Part shown: positions 8,479 to 15,706 of the stretch, one piece after another
How positions within the stretch are numbered: the first letter of the stretch is position 1
Layout of the letters: every line of letters starts with the position of its first letter
From: Spirochaetota bacterium
GTDB taxonomy: Bacteria; Spirochaetota; UBA4802; UBA5550
Reading direction: 5' to 3'
Assembly (NCBI GenBank): GCA_025457915.1
Contig: JALOTL010000002.1
Location: 124,001 to 188,000 of the forward strand
DNA length: 64,000 nucleotides
Notes under the pieces: generated by a model
The model's input: the letters and a program-made list of their open reading frames with translations, nothing else
Told to the model about the DNA's origin: nothing
Databases searched by the model: none
Position numbers and translations under genes: made by a program

Positions 8479-8928
8479 ATGAAATTGACCCTCATAATTA
8501 CGCTGATCGTGTGCATGCAGATTTCGGTTCTCATCCACATCCAGAACATGCTCGCATATATACTTACCAAATCAATGAAGTACTTCAGGGGCTTCATGAT
8601 TACCGCGATTTCCAACACCGTCATAGGGCTGCTCACCGCAGTGATCGTCATGGTTGAAAGGGAAGTATTGAAAAAGATAAACGTGGACATTATGCTGATA
8701 ATAGAGTCCGGCATAATTTTTTTCTACATGATTTACATCAAGGGCATGATTACCGTACGGATCATCAAGAGATCGAAGGACCCGGAGTATTACCACCTGT
8801 CGTTTCTCGGCAAGAAGGTATATGACAAGAAAGTCGTGGACCCGAAGGAGCTCATGGCTTTTTTCATTACCCTGCCGTTCACCCTTATTGCCGGCGCCTA
8901 TTTCGTCGTCAAGCTCGTCGGCCTTTAG
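8479..8928 (+). CDS. Small integral membrane protein, unknown function
   Basis: A hydrophobic 149-residue protein with about four membrane segments (roughly residues 3-27, 37-58, 70-92 and 124-145) and a short basic loop before the last. No family was recognised. ATG 8479 gives an N-terminus MKLTLIITLIVCMQ that starts directly with a membrane helix. A longer version from ATG 8455 is possible. Neither start has a strong ribosome site. It converges on the M20 peptidase gene with a 4-base overlap of the ends. Confidence 0.7.
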   Translation: MKLTLIITLIVCMQISVLIHIQNMLAYILTKSMKYFRGFMITAISNTVIGLLTAVIVMVEREVLKKINVDIMLIIESGIIFFYMIYIKGMITVRIIKRSKDPEYYHLSFLGKKVYDKKVVDPKELMAFFITLPFTLIAGAYFVVKLVGL

Positions 8929-10025
8929 GCTGTATCAGCCAGCGAGACAACAAGCCTCGCGCAATTCACGAGGTCCTTTATAAGGATGTATTCCTTCGTT
9001 GAATGGACGTTCCTCATTCCGCTTGAAAGATTTATCGCCCTGATCCCGGACCTGTTGAAAACGTTAGTGTCGCTGCCGCCCCCGGACTTTTCAAGAACGG
9101 GCCTCATGCCCAGTTTCCTCATTGAATCAGTTACGATCCTGATAATGTCTTCGCCGCCGTCGATTGAAAAACCGGAATACTCCAGCGTCCTTTCTATCCT
9201 GCACCTTGTCCCGGTTTTTTTTGATACGGACCGGCAGGTTTCCCTGACTTTTTTTTCGTGCTTCATCATCTTTTTTTTATCGATCGACCTGACCTCGAGC
9301 CTGCAGGAAGCCTTTTCGGGGACTATGTTGGTCGCGATCCCGCCTGTTATGATCCCGACATTCATCGTGGTCTCTTCGTCGAGCCTCCCGGAAGGCAGCC
9401 TGGATATGATTTCCGAAAGGGCCTTTATGGCGTTGATGCCCCTTTCCGGTTCTATGCCCGCATGGGCCGATTTGCCGGTGATGAATATCTCCATCGTCGA
9501 CTGGAATGGCGCGGCCGTTATTATCCTGCCCACCTCGCCGCTTGAATCGAAAACGAAAGCGTATCTGCATTTAAGCAGCGACATATCGAAAAGCTTGATC
9601 CCCTTCAGGCCGATTTCCTCGGCGCAGGAAAAGAGAATCTCTATCCGGCCATGGTCCATTCCGGTTTCCCTGATGACCTGGAGGCCCTCAAGAAAAGCCG
9701 CGATTGCGGACTTGTCGTCGCTGCCAAGTACCGTCGTTCCGTCGGATGTGATTTTTTTACCGGTAACTACGGGAACTACGTTATCGCAAGGCCCTACGGT
9801 GTCCATGTGGCACGAAAACAGGATCGGGGCCTTTCCCGGGTTCCCATCAACGCGGGCAAGCAGATTGCATGAATCTCCGCATTCGAGTTTTTCATGTTTA
9901 ACGCCGAGCTCGTCGAGCCTGGCTGATATGTATCTTGCAACTCCTTCCTCCTTCCAGGAGGGCGAGGATATTGCGGCGAGGTCGGTGAATGTTTTTATGA
10001 GCCTCCGGGCGTTGACCTGATGCAT
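8925..10025 (-). CDS. M20-family metallopeptidase (PepT-like)
   Basis: Cytoplasmic dizinc aminopeptidase or deacylase of the M20 family, closest in pattern to tripeptidase T-like enzymes. The metal and catalytic motifs are complete: CHMDTV (first His and catalytic Asp), LGSDDKSA (bridging Asp), CAEEIG (Glu-Glu pair), VFDSSG, and near the end RNVHSTKE (last His). The lid/dimerisation domain lies between about residues 180 and 290. The length of 366 residues fits the family. The gene stands alone on the minus strand. The start has only a weak GGGGA upstream. The natural substrate is not known. Confidence 0.88.
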   Translation of the reverse strand: MHQVNARRLIKTFTDLAAISSPSWKEEGVARYISARLDELGVKHEKLECGDSCNLLARVDGNPGKAPILFSCHMDTVGPCDNVVPVVTGKKITSDGTTVLGSDDKSAIAAFLEGLQVIRETGMDHGRIEILFSCAEEIGLKGIKLFDMSLLKCRYAFVFDSSGEVGRIITAAPFQSTMEIFITGKSAHAGIEPERGINAIKALSEIISRLPSGRLDEETTMNVGIITGGIATNIVPEKASCRLEVRSIDKKKMMKHEKKVRETCRSVSKKTGTRCRIERTLEYSGFSIDGGEDIIRIVTDSMRKLGMRPVLEKSGGGSDTNVFNRSGIRAINLSSGMRNVHSTKEYILIKDLVNCARLVVSLADTA

Positions 10026-10148
10026 TTTTTAATCCCCATGATTGGTTTACGGATGACCGACATTTGTCATCTTTCCGCGGTTTTTTTCAATTATTTTATT
10101 GAAATTTGCGATGATTCAATTAATACTTATTACAACCGGGGGAAAAAT

Positions 10149-11006
10149 ATGAAGAACATGCTGGCCCTTGTAATGATTATGATCACAATGGACGCGTCTG
10201 CCGGAGCCATAAGCGAATATTTCGGAATGGGGTCATTCGAGGAAGGGGCGGAAGTCAGGGTTTTTTTCGACAGGGTAAATGTCAGGAGCAGGCCCGATAT
10301 TAAAGATGGCGGAGTCATATCGTGCCTGGGCCGTTTCAGCAGGGTGAAAATATTAAAAAAGCATGAAAATACCCATTCGGTCGATGGATTTGTCTCCAGC
10401 TGGTACGAGGTTTCCTTCAGCGCAGGGGGAAAACCGGCAAGGGGATACGTATGGGGAGGATTTTTTTCCATTGTCGAACTTCCTGTAATGATGGAATCAA
10501 AAAAAGGTTTTTTCGCTGCCGGCATGAAAAGCAGGGGGAATGGAAAATCCCTGGCCGTGGAGGCGGTTCTTGTCATCGGTGACAGGGAGACCGCGAGGAT
10601 CGAGTTCGATCCGATTTACATCCCTTCCGCGGCCGGTACATTCGATTATTCAGTCAGTGGAGAGATTTTCGACGGAAGGGGACTGCCCGGGATCAGGAAC
10701 GTCATGGACCTCCGGTTCATGTACCCGGCCTGCGGTTATCCCTTCGGTTCCGTCATCATCCTTTATGACGGCAAAAACCTTGTCCGCGGTTTCAGGACGA
10801 ACAATATGACCGAGGCCGGCGTGTTCCATGAATTTTCCAGGCTGGTATTCCCGGATGAAAAAGACGGCATCAGGGACAGGCTGGTTTACATTGAGACCGG
10901 CGAGGATTTTGACGAGGTAAAAAAAGAATACATTTTAAAGAGATTCAAGAAGACGGTTTACAGATTGAATGGCGGTAAATTCGAGGAGATGACGGAAAAG
11001 AAATGA
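10149..11006 (+). CDS. Exported protein with a bacterial SH3 domain
   Basis: A 285-residue protein with a signal peptide (about residues 1-19) and an N-terminal SH3-type domain at about 25-110. The domain shows VNVRSRPDIKDGGVISCLGR, the turn VKILKKHE, and GYVWGGFF. Such domains bind peptidoglycan or other envelope partners. The C-terminal 170 residues match nothing I recognise. ATG 10149 follows a GGGGG-rich ribosome site and begins a clean signal peptide, so the longer open frame from 10020 is not used. Its stop overlaps the next start by four bases (ATGA), so the two are translationally coupled. Confidence 0.8.
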   Translation: MKNMLALVMIMITMDASAGAISEYFGMGSFEEGAEVRVFFDRVNVRSRPDIKDGGVISCLGRFSRVKILKKHENTHSVDGFVSSWYEVSFSAGGKPARGYVWGGFFSIVELPVMMESKKGFFAAGMKSRGNGKSLAVEAVLVIGDRETARIEFDPIYIPSAAGTFDYSVSGEIFDGRGLPGIRNVMDLRFMYPACGYPFGSVIILYDGKNLVRGFRTNNMTEAGVFHEFSRLVFPDEKDGIRDRLVYIETGEDFDEVKKEYILKRFKKTVYRLNGGKFEEMTEKK

Positions 11007-11797
11007 GAACAAGCGTAAAATTGCTGGCGTTAAATGCCCTGCTGTTATTGCTGTCGTTCCCGGCCCTGGAAGGTGAAGCCGGCAGATGGCCCACCTTCGA
11101 TGACCTGGAGTCCGGCTCCTACGAGGAGAAGATAACCGCGATGTACTTTTACGGTTATTCAAGGAACAAAAGGGCCTTCTGGTACATGGTGAAGAATCTT
11201 GACGCTGAGACCGGCAGCGAGAGGGGAAGGGAGCTTGGAGAAAGGGTGCGGACGTCGGCGGCCGAGTCGCTCGGCAGGCTCGGTGATGAAAGGGCGGTCC
11301 CGTTCCTGGTCGAAAGGTACAGGGTGGAAAAAAGCGATCCGGTCAGGAAGTCCATATTGTCCGCGCTGGGCAGGTTCAAGGGAGCCGGGATTTCACAGAC
11401 TGTCAGTGACGGCCTCTTGTCCGGCAATACAGATGTACAGAATGAGGCGCTCGTCACGGCGGCCATGATCGGCGACAGGGGCCTTGTGCCGCAGATCAGG
11501 GCGATCACTGTAAAAGAAGGAGATTCGAGGACGAAATATTCGATCTGTTTTGCCCTTGTAAAGCTCGGCGATGATCCGGAAAAAAATTCCGGGTTGTTCA
11601 GGTCGGGTTTGAAGGAAAAGGATCCGTCCACCAGGTTCTGGTGCGCCTATTATCTTTCCATGACCGACAGGACTGAATTAATCAGCGATATAATCGCCGC
11701 GGTTGAAATTGAGAATCAAGAGTGGGTGAAAAAGCAGATGGAGACGGCCATCTATGCCCTGTCCGAGATCAAGAAAAAAAGGGAGAAGGACCTGTAG
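11003..11797 (+). CDS. Exported HEAT-repeat protein
   Basis: A signal peptide (about residues 1-25) is followed by alpha-helical HEAT-type repeats from about 40 to 260. The repeats are recognisable as RVRTSAAESLGRLGDERAVPFLVERY, VRKSILSALGRFKG, VQNEALVTAAMIGDRGLVPQIRAI and so on. These form protein-binding superhelices; no enzyme motif is present. The gene overlaps the SH3-domain gene by four bases, so the two probably act together in the periplasm (inference). It converges on lepB with one base between them. Confidence 0.85.
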   Translation: MRTSVKLLALNALLLLLSFPALEGEAGRWPTFDDLESGSYEEKITAMYFYGYSRNKRAFWYMVKNLDAETGSERGRELGERVRTSAAESLGRLGDERAVPFLVERYRVEKSDPVRKSILSALGRFKGAGISQTVSDGLLSGNTDVQNEALVTAAMIGDRGLVPQIRAITVKEGDSRTKYSICFALVKLGDDPEKNSGLFRSGLKEKDPSTRFWCAYYLSMTDRTELISDIIAAVEIENQEWVKKQMETAIYALSEIKKKREKDL

Positions 11798-11798
11798 T

Positions 11799-12329
11799 TT
11801 AATATTTATAAATTACCCTGCCGATCATCCTTTCAGAACCGATTATCCCGAAGGACCTTCCATCAAAGCTGTAATCGAGGTTGTCGCCGATCACGAAGTA
11901 TTCGTTTCTTTTAAGCTTTACCGAAGGCATGCTGTCCCTTTTTGTAAATGTCATGGGAAAAGACCGTCCGTCCAGAGACAGGGGGTTCCACTTGAATTCG
12001 TATTTCTTATTGTTGAGATAAAAAACCTTGTCGCGGATTTCAATGATGTCTCCCTCGGTCGCCGCCACGCGCTTTAAAAGCACCCTGTCGGTTTCCACCG
12101 GGCTTTCCATGAGGACGACGTCGCCTTTTACGGGTGTTGCATGCTTCAGTATTAAAATCCTGTCGCCGGATTTATAAACGGGCCTCATTGAATCGTCGGA
12201 AACGGTATGCGGAGTGATGAAAATCCTGCAGAGAAGAAACCCGAGCACGACCCCGCCGATGACAATGACTGATCTGACGGCTATCAGGTAGAGCTTATTG
12301 GGTTTTCTTTCCTCTGGTAATCCAAGCAT
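11799..12329 (-). CDS. lepB: Signal peptidase I
   Basis: Membrane serine protease that removes signal peptides from exported proteins. One membrane segment at about residues 13-35 is followed by the catalytic domain. The Ser-Lys dyad is visible: Ser47 in SDDSMRP and Lys86 in LLKRVAATEGD. Box E reads GDNLDYSFDGRSFG. I prefer ATG 12329 over the upstream GTG 12380 that overlaps metF. An AGGAGG site (complement of 12336-12341) sits six bases before this ATG, and the 176-residue product has a normal N-terminus. It lies directly downstream of metF and is probably cotranscribed. Confidence 0.93.
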   Translation of the reverse strand: MLGLPEERKPNKLYLIAVRSVIVIGGVVLGFLLCRIFITPHTVSDDSMRPVYKSGDRILILKHATPVKGDVVLMESPVETDRVLLKRVAATEGDIIEIRDKVFYLNNKKYEFKWNPLSLDGRSFPMTFTKRDSMPSVKLKRNEYFVIGDNLDYSFDGRSFGIIGSERMIGRVIYKY

Positions 12330-12376
12330 CGCCTGCCTCCTGTTTTTCCGGTCTCGGGATGCGCCAGTGTAGGTTA

Positions 12377-13231
12377 TCACCGCAGGGAATCAATGATTTT
12401 TTTTACGGCGGCGGACCTGTTCATGGTAAAGAAATGGAGCCCGGGTATGCCCCAGGATTTCAATTCATTGCATTGCCGGATCGTGTATTCTATCCCGGCC
12501 GCGTACGCATCTTCTTCTTCGCCGCAATTATCCAGCACACTCGCGAGGGCTGAAGGGACGGTGGCGCCGCACATGGCCGTGATTTTTTGTATCTGCGCCG
12601 GGTTTGTAATCGGCATTATGCCCGGGATAACGGGAACGGAGATCCCGATTTTCCTGATCCTGTCGATGAAGGCGTAAAAAAAATCATTATCATAGAAGAG
12701 CTGCGTGATAATGTAATCCGCTCCGGCATCGACCTTTTTTTTGAGATTGATGATGTCCGTTTCAAGGTCAGGGGACTCAACGTGTCCCTCGGGATAGCCC
12801 GCGACGCCTATGCTGAATCCGTTGATTTTTTTTATGAAAGACACCAGCTCGTCGGCGTGCGCAAAACCGTCTTCAGAGGGGACAAACTCAGCCTGACCTG
12901 CCGGGGGATCGCCCCTCAGCGCCAGAATATCCGATACACCATTTCCCTTCACCGTATCGATATAATCCCTGATATCGCTCCTTCCGGCTCCGACGCAGGT
13001 AAAGTGAACCAGCGGATCTATAGCGTAATCCTTCCTGATACCCAGGGCGATATCGAGCGTTTTTTCCCTGGTCGAGCCTCCCGCGCCATAGGTTACGGAA
13101 ATGAACGACGGCCCCAGCTCGGCTAAATACGCCGTTTCTTTTTTCAGGTTTTCCTCCCCGGCAGGGGTTTTGGGCGGGAAAATCTCGAATGAAAAAGTCA
13201 GAGCGTTTTTTTTTAAATTATCTATTATCAT
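12377..13231 (-). CDS. metF: Methylenetetrahydrofolate reductase
   Basis: FAD-dependent TIM-barrel enzyme that reduces 5,10-methylene-THF to 5-methyl-THF for methionine synthesis or the Wood-Ljungdahl methyl branch. Hallmarks are FSFEIFPPKTPAGEENL at the N-terminus with the catalytic Glu, SVTYGAGGSTREKTL, HFTCVGAGR, LALRGDPPAG, and IPGIMPI. The 284-residue length is that of bacterial MetF. It is followed by lepB. The 5' side holds a long untranslated-looking region with several small hairpins, described separately. Confidence 0.96.
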   Translation of the reverse strand: MIIDNLKKNALTFSFEIFPPKTPAGEENLKKETAYLAELGPSFISVTYGAGGSTREKTLDIALGIRKDYAIDPLVHFTCVGAGRSDIRDYIDTVKGNGVSDILALRGDPPAGQAEFVPSEDGFAHADELVSFIKKINGFSIGVAGYPEGHVESPDLETDIINLKKKVDAGADYIITQLFYDNDFFYAFIDRIRKIGISVPVIPGIMPITNPAQIQKITAMCGATVPSALASVLDNCGEEEDAYAAGIEYTIRQCNELKSWGIPGLHFFTMNRSAAVKKIIDSLR

Positions 13232-13650
13232 TATGATGTATTTCCCCTGTGATATGTAAGAACCTCATATGAATATATTAAGCTCTTTTGCCCGGACGGA
13301 CGCTGAAAAACAGGGACTGTTCATAAGACAGCCCCCGGCACCCTGCCGGTCTGATAATGCATGGATATTTTTCCGCATGCGAGGGTAAAGCGATTTTTTA
13401 ATCCGTTTGTTAATGTTTTTAGCGGTCGAATTTTAAAAAGTCCCGTTCATTTTGAATGCATGGGGGAGGTTTCATTCATCTGCTTCATCATACAGGATTG
13501 GTTCGGCTTGCTGCTTTATCCGCAGCTATATCCGGAGTAAATCAATATTAAATACTCCTGAATTTGCATTTTTATGTCGCAAAATCGACCGATAACCTTT
13601 ATTTTACATGCCGGACCTTCCTGGCCTCAAACCTGCCGGGGAATATTTTC
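13232..13650. other. Gene-free stretch between metF and the flaA genes
   Basis: About 420 bases with no credible coding frame. On the metF-proximal side there are three short hairpins: GGGACTGT / ACAGCCCC near 13313-13336 with one mismatch, CCGGCA / TGCCGG near 13335-13349, and GCATG / CATGC near 13358-13380. No known riboswitch consensus (SAM, cobalamin, THF, c-di-GMP) could be matched by eye. The rest is AT-rich DNA leading into the flaA promoter. Confidence 0.5.
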
Positions 13651-13678
13651 TTGACATTTGATATAGATCCATTAAAAT
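13651..13678 (+). promoter_or_regulatory. Sigma-70-type promoter for the flaA pair
   Basis: TTGACA at 13651-13656, a 16-base spacer, and TAAAAT at 13673-13678, about 130 bases before the first flaA start. The match is 6/6 and 5/6. No FliA-type flagellar consensus was noticed nearby, which suggests housekeeping transcription. Confidence 0.6.
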
Positions 13679-13807
13679 CTATAAATTATTCATTAAGCCG
13701 TGGGTTTTGTATTAAAAAACAATACTTTATATGCCGATATTTGAATTGTTGAAGAAATCATATATTCATTTTGATTTAGAAATCTGAATTTTGCAAAGGA
13801 GATAAAA

Positions 13808-14602
13808 ATGAACTGTAAGTCCAGGCTGATAACGCTGACCACTGCAATTGGCTTTATCATGCTCCTTTACGGCGCCGGCGGTTATAATCTGAAGGCTCAG
13901 CAGGGAAATGAGGCCAAAGATGAGAAAAAGGCAGCTCCCGCAACCACTACCGATACCAAGAAGAAACAGGACGGGCTGGTTATGGACTGGCTGAACGATT
14001 TCGAATCGTGCGAGGACTGGAGGGCCAATGCCACGTGTCCTATAGGCGATACTAAAATAAGAAAGATACCCGGCAAGCCGAGACCCGTGAACGAGAATGG
14101 TCAGCCCGTCAACGAGAGCGGTCAGCCCGGAGAATTCGCCAATGAAGAAACCGATGAAAACGGCATTTCCCATAAAAACGAATATGTGCTCGGGGTTAAA
14201 ACCTATTTCATGGACAGGGGCTTCGACAGGGTCGAGGCGTTCCCGCCAAACGAATACATAATAAGAGGGAAGGCCAAGGAAATCAAGGTATGGGTTCTGG
14301 GCCGAAAATTCAGGCATACCCTTTTCGTTAAGCTCAGGGATTACAGGGGACAAATTCATAAGATAAAGATTGGAAGGCTTGATTTCTGGGGATGGAAGGA
14401 GCTGTCCGTGATAGTGCCGGGCTGGCTGCCCCAGTCATCGACCTACGCCCTTCTGGATAGGAATCTTCACTTTGTGTCATTTTTCGTCGAGTGCGATACG
14501 TACGAGGTTCCCGGTGTTTTCTATGTTTATCTGGACCAGTTCAGGGTAATAACAGACCTGTCTGAATTCACCGGCGATGAATCCATCAAGGATACATGGT
14601 GA
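13808..14602 (+). CDS. flaA2: Flagellar filament outer-layer protein FlaA-like (FlaA2-type)
   Basis: A 264-residue exported protein of the spirochaetal FlaA sheath family, which coats or shapes the periplasmic flagellar filament. It has a signal peptide (about residues 1-30) and a charged linker. The FlaA core is recognised by FESCEDWRA, KAKEIKVWVLGRKF, TLFVKLRDYRGQIHKI, LDFWGWKELSV and YLDQFRVITDLSEF. Between about residues 95 and 112 a short tandem VNE(N/S)GQP repeat occurs, perhaps a lineage-specific insertion. A consensus AAAGGAG precedes the ATG. The second FlaA gene follows after 20 bases; the flaA2-flaA1 order matches that reported in Leptospira (from memory). Confidence 0.85.
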   Translation: MNCKSRLITLTTAIGFIMLLYGAGGYNLKAQQGNEAKDEKKAAPATTTDTKKKQDGLVMDWLNDFESCEDWRANATCPIGDTKIRKIPGKPRPVNENGQPVNESGQPGEFANEETDENGISHKNEYVLGVKTYFMDRGFDRVEAFPPNEYIIRGKAKEIKVWVLGRKFRHTLFVKLRDYRGQIHKIKIGRLDFWGWKELSVIVPGWLPQSSTYALLDRNLHFVSFFVECDTYEVPGVFYVYLDQFRVITDLSEFTGDESIKDTW

Positions 14603-14622
14603 TAAGGAAGGGAGGCTTTATA

Positions 14623-15543
14623 ATGAAAAAATTCAGCAAAAAAACAGTTATTTTCACGGGTTTCATTGTCGCGCTTGCAATCGGCCTGATTCAGCCCGAG
14701 AGCGCGGATTCCAAGATCAAGACCAATGTCCCTTCTGATCTAAGCTCAGACGAAATGAAGGCGCTCGTAATAGAGGACTTCGAGAACGGCACGGTATCCG
14801 ACAGCCTTGACCAGGACGGATGGCTGGCCCAGACGAAACCGCCCAAGTTCAAGGGAGCGGCGACCGAGGAAAAATTGAAAATGAAGAACCCCGTCCCGGT
14901 TCTGGAATTGAAGTTCATAAGCGGCGGGCCGAACGACCTCGCAATCGAGGAGTGGTCTCTCACGGAACAGGGGAAGAAAAAGGACAAATGCCTGGGAGTG
15001 CATTTCCAGTTCAGGTATCCAGGTACAAACGAGGTCCACATCATACCCCCGAAAGAGGTCGATTGGAGGGAGAAAAAACCGGTATATTCCTATAACCCCA
15101 GCACCAGGAAGGACGAGCAGGAAAGGGCCATCCAGATACCTGGAAGGGCCAAGGGCATTTCGCTCTGGGTGCATGCAAGGGGGAAACCATATGTTCTTGA
15201 CGTATGGGTAAAGGATTACAAGGGACAGACCTACGTGCTGAAAATGGGATCGATGGACTTTGTTGGATGGAGACCCATGTTTGCGAAGATCCCTACCCAT
15301 ATGCCGCAGGCTACGGAGACTTATCCCCAGACAAGGGGCTCCAAGATAACAAGATTCGTCCTCAGGGCAGTTACCACCAGCCCCAGAGAGGAGCTTCTTG
15401 AAGACGTATATGTGTTCTTCGACCAGTTGAAGGTTCTTACCGACACATTCGAGGTCAATTTCGACGGTAATAATCTTCACAAGGTTTTTGAAGGAGGCGC
15501 CAAGAGCACCGGAGGCTCCACTTCAGGAAAGAAAGCTGAATAA
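14623..15543 (+). CDS. flaA1: Flagellar filament outer-layer protein FlaA (FlaA1-type)
   Basis: A 306-residue FlaA sheath protein. It has a signal peptide (about residues 1-29) and the family core with FENGTVSDSLDQDGW, GRAKGISLWVHARGKP, VWVKDYKGQTYVL, MDFVGWRPM and VFFDQLKVLTD. ATG 14623 is chosen over ATG 14596 because GGGAGG (14610-14615) is correctly spaced and the longer form would overlap the previous gene. It is the second gene of the flaA pair and is closed by a perfect terminator. The product would be secreted to the periplasm and assembled on the endoflagellum. Confidence 0.88.
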   Translation: MKKFSKKTVIFTGFIVALAIGLIQPESADSKIKTNVPSDLSSDEMKALVIEDFENGTVSDSLDQDGWLAQTKPPKFKGAATEEKLKMKNPVPVLELKFISGGPNDLAIEEWSLTEQGKKKDKCLGVHFQFRYPGTNEVHIIPPKEVDWREKKPVYSYNPSTRKDEQERAIQIPGRAKGISLWVHARGKPYVLDVWVKDYKGQTYVLKMGSMDFVGWRPMFAKIPTHMPQATETYPQTRGSKITRFVLRAVTTSPREELLEDVYVFFDQLKVLTDTFEVNFDGNNLHKVFEGGAKSTGGSTSGKKAE

Positions 15544-15573
15544 ATAACCAGCTGTCTGGCTTTATACATTGCG

Positions 15574-15612
15574 GAAAATACCCATCGAAAAACTGATGGG
15601 TATTTTCTATTT
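15574..15612 (+). terminator. Intrinsic terminator of the flaA operon
   Basis: Perfect 13-bp stem GAAAATACCCATC / GATGGGTATTTTC (15574-15586, 15595-15607) with an 8-base loop, followed by TATTTTT. Confidence 0.9.
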
Positions 15613-15706
15613 TTCACGAGCGTTTTTTTCCGTAATGCTGTTCCCGGCTCGCTTCCATATTAAGGGAAATACGGTTTAAAGGTAAATATTTTTTAAGGAT
15701 TGGAAT

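Noticed and set aside
8986-10020. 344-codon plus-strand open frame opposite the M20 peptidase
   Set aside because: The M20 frame shows all metal motifs; this one has no motif and lies wholly antisense.
13564-13752. 62-codon plus-strand frame before the flaA genes
   Set aside because: Covers the flaA promoter, has AT-driven composition and lacks a ribosome site.
14100-14135. Short tandem repeat in the flaA2 gene as a CRISPR or VNTR array
   Set aside because: Only two units, in frame within a coding sequence; no spacers.
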